DNA from: an uncultured Eubacterium sp.
GTDB taxonomy: Bacteria; Bacillota_A; Clostridia; Lachnospirales; Lachnospiraceae
Assembly: GCA_948468465.1 (NCBI GenBank)
Contig: CAOKJJ010000236.1
Coordinates: 1 to 6,510, forward strand
Direction: 5' to 3'
Length of the DNA stretch: 6,510 bases
Every line of letters begins with the position of its first letter. The first letter of the stretch is position 1. A model generated the notes under the pieces. That model was not told where the DNA came from. It saw nothing but the letters and a program-made list of their open reading frames with translations, and made no database searches. A program made the position numbers and the translations under genes. Positions 5,960 through 6,510 of the stretch are shown piece after piece.

Positions 5960-6051
5960 TTTTGTAAATCAGACTCCGATGATTTCAAAAAGCAAATATG
6001 CTCTGAAAGGGCATAGCAAGGAGGTTCTTATGCATTACAAAAAAAGTATGC
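5941..6051 (+). promoter_or_regulatory. potentially structured leader of the BofC-like gene
   Basis: GCATACTTTTTT (5952-5963) is the perfect reverse complement of AAAAAAGTATGC (6040-6051), which lies in codons 4-8 of the gene. Between these arms sit two local hairpins: AAATCA/TGATTT (5966-5971 with 5980-5985), and TATGCTC/GGGCATA (5997-6003 with 6009-6015) with a GC pair extension across a three-base bulge. The ribosome binding site and ATG follow unpaired. The upstream arm could instead pair locally, AAAAAAG (5941-5947) with CTTTTTT (5957-5963). The complementarity is plain in the sequence; a regulatory role is inference, and I do not recognise a known riboswitch class. Confidence 0.4.
6018..6025 (+). 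promoter_or_regulatory. ribosome binding site deciding the start of the last gene
   Basis: AAGGAGGT is the strongest such site in the window and lies 5 bases (counted from AGGAGG) before the ATG at 6030. The frame stays open upstream to an ATG at 5928, but no ribosome binding site precedes that codon, so 6030 is chosen. Confidence 0.8.
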
Positions 6052-6506
6052 GGATATTCTGGCTGTCACTTTGTCTGCTAATTGCGGCAGGAATTATAAT
6101 CCTCGCTGCCATACAGTATCAGTCTCATAAAAGGCTGCTGGAAGGTTCCTATGAAAACAATACAGACGACGGGGCATCCGTACACACGGCTCAGTCTGAC
6201 AAAACGCCGAAAGAAGAATCCACGGATGCAACCGCATCTTTTGCCATACAATCCCACACGCAGCAGGAATCGTCTGCCGACGTACAGACGAACGATGCAA
6301 AACAGCATACAGCTGAATATCGGTTTGAGCTGAAGGTGAAAAACGGTTATCTGGATGTCTACCATTTTCATACGGAAGATTTATTTTTTCATACAGGCGT
6401 GCCATACAGCGCTATGACAGTGAAACAGCGCCAGGAGCTGGAAAATGGAAAATATTTTATCAATGAGCAGGAACTATATGGGTATCTTGAGAGCTGCACA
6501 AGCTAA
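6030..6506 (+). CDS. single-pass membrane protein with BofC-like C-terminal domain
   Basis: A 158-aa protein with a short basic N-terminus, one hydrophobic segment (about 9-28), a hydrophilic linker rich in Ser, Thr, Gln and Asp (about 40-95) and a compact C-terminal domain (about 96-158). The last part has the pattern of the BofC C-terminal domain as found in clostridial proteins: NGYLDVY (105-111), a Thr-Gly-Val-Pro segment (122-125), ENGKYFINEQELYGYLES near the end. The N-in orientation would place linker and domain outside the membrane, which in a forespore means the intermembrane space. In B. subtilis BofC modulates the SpoIVB signalling protease that leads to sigma-K activation; the same role here is only inferred. 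The full BofC N-terminal domain is not evident. Sporulation-type promoter motifs lie upstream. The stop is four bases before the window end, so no terminator can be seen. Confidence 0.7.
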   Translation: MHYKKSMRIFWLSLCLLIAAGIIILAAIQYQSHKRLLEGSYENNTDDGASVHTAQSDKTPKEESTDATASFAIQSHTQQESSADVQTNDAKQHTAEYRFELKVKNGYLDVYHFHTEDLFFHTGVPYSAMTVKQRQELENGKYFINEQELYGYLESCTS

Positions 6507-6510
6507 AAGC

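Noticed and set aside
5928..6029. N-terminal extension of the last gene from ATG 5928
   Set aside because: No ribosome binding site precedes it, while ATG 6030 has AAGGAGGT. The extra 34 residues would put a polar stretch before the membrane anchor and overlap the hairpins and promoter motifs.

Overview
The window looks like a stretch of chromosome from an anaerobic, spore-forming Firmicute of the class Clostridia, most likely a Lachnospiraceae relative. This rests on protein similarity recognised by eye (PhoH, PgpH-like membrane HD protein, YbeY, YerB/DUF3048 lipoprotein, SpoVB/YtgP-type flippase, BofC-like protein), on AGGAGG-type ribosome binding sites, and on A-rich intergenic spacers. 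No mobile element, CRISPR array, tRNA or rRNA is visible, and all genes lie on the + strand.

Layout. Positions 1-42 hold only the last codons of a possible upstream gene. phoH (29-1060) overlaps a multi-pass membrane protein (1048-2238) related to the c-di-AMP phosphodiesterase PgpH. That protein lacks the usual external domain and its HD active-site residues. A 117-base spacer, which may carry a tiny coupled ORF (2235-2318) and a 14-base direct repeat, leads to ybeY (2359-2853). A second, strikingly A-rich repetitive spacer (2854-2976) separates ybeY from a DUF3048 lipoprotein (2977-4185). A MOP-superfamily flippase (4201-5880) follows after 15 bases. After a 149-base leader comes a single-pass membrane protein with a BofC-like C-terminal domain (6030-6506).

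How the genes fit together. PhoH and YbeY are the conserved pair tied to 16S rRNA maturation and ribosome quality control, and in Firmicutes the membrane HD protein gene commonly sits between them. The downstream half turns to the cell surface: a lipoprotein, a lipid-linked precursor flippase and a sporulation-type membrane protein. I see no convincing terminator anywhere, so the first five genes could be one transcript. The last gene has its own leader with sigma-E/K-like and sigma-G-like promoter motifs, which suits a sporulation gene.

The points most worth a second look are the catalytically degenerate, ectodomain-less PgpH relative, and the leader of the BofC-like gene, where two local hairpins and the ribosome binding site are enclosed by a perfect 12-base inverted repeat that also overlaps a sigma-G-like -10 element.
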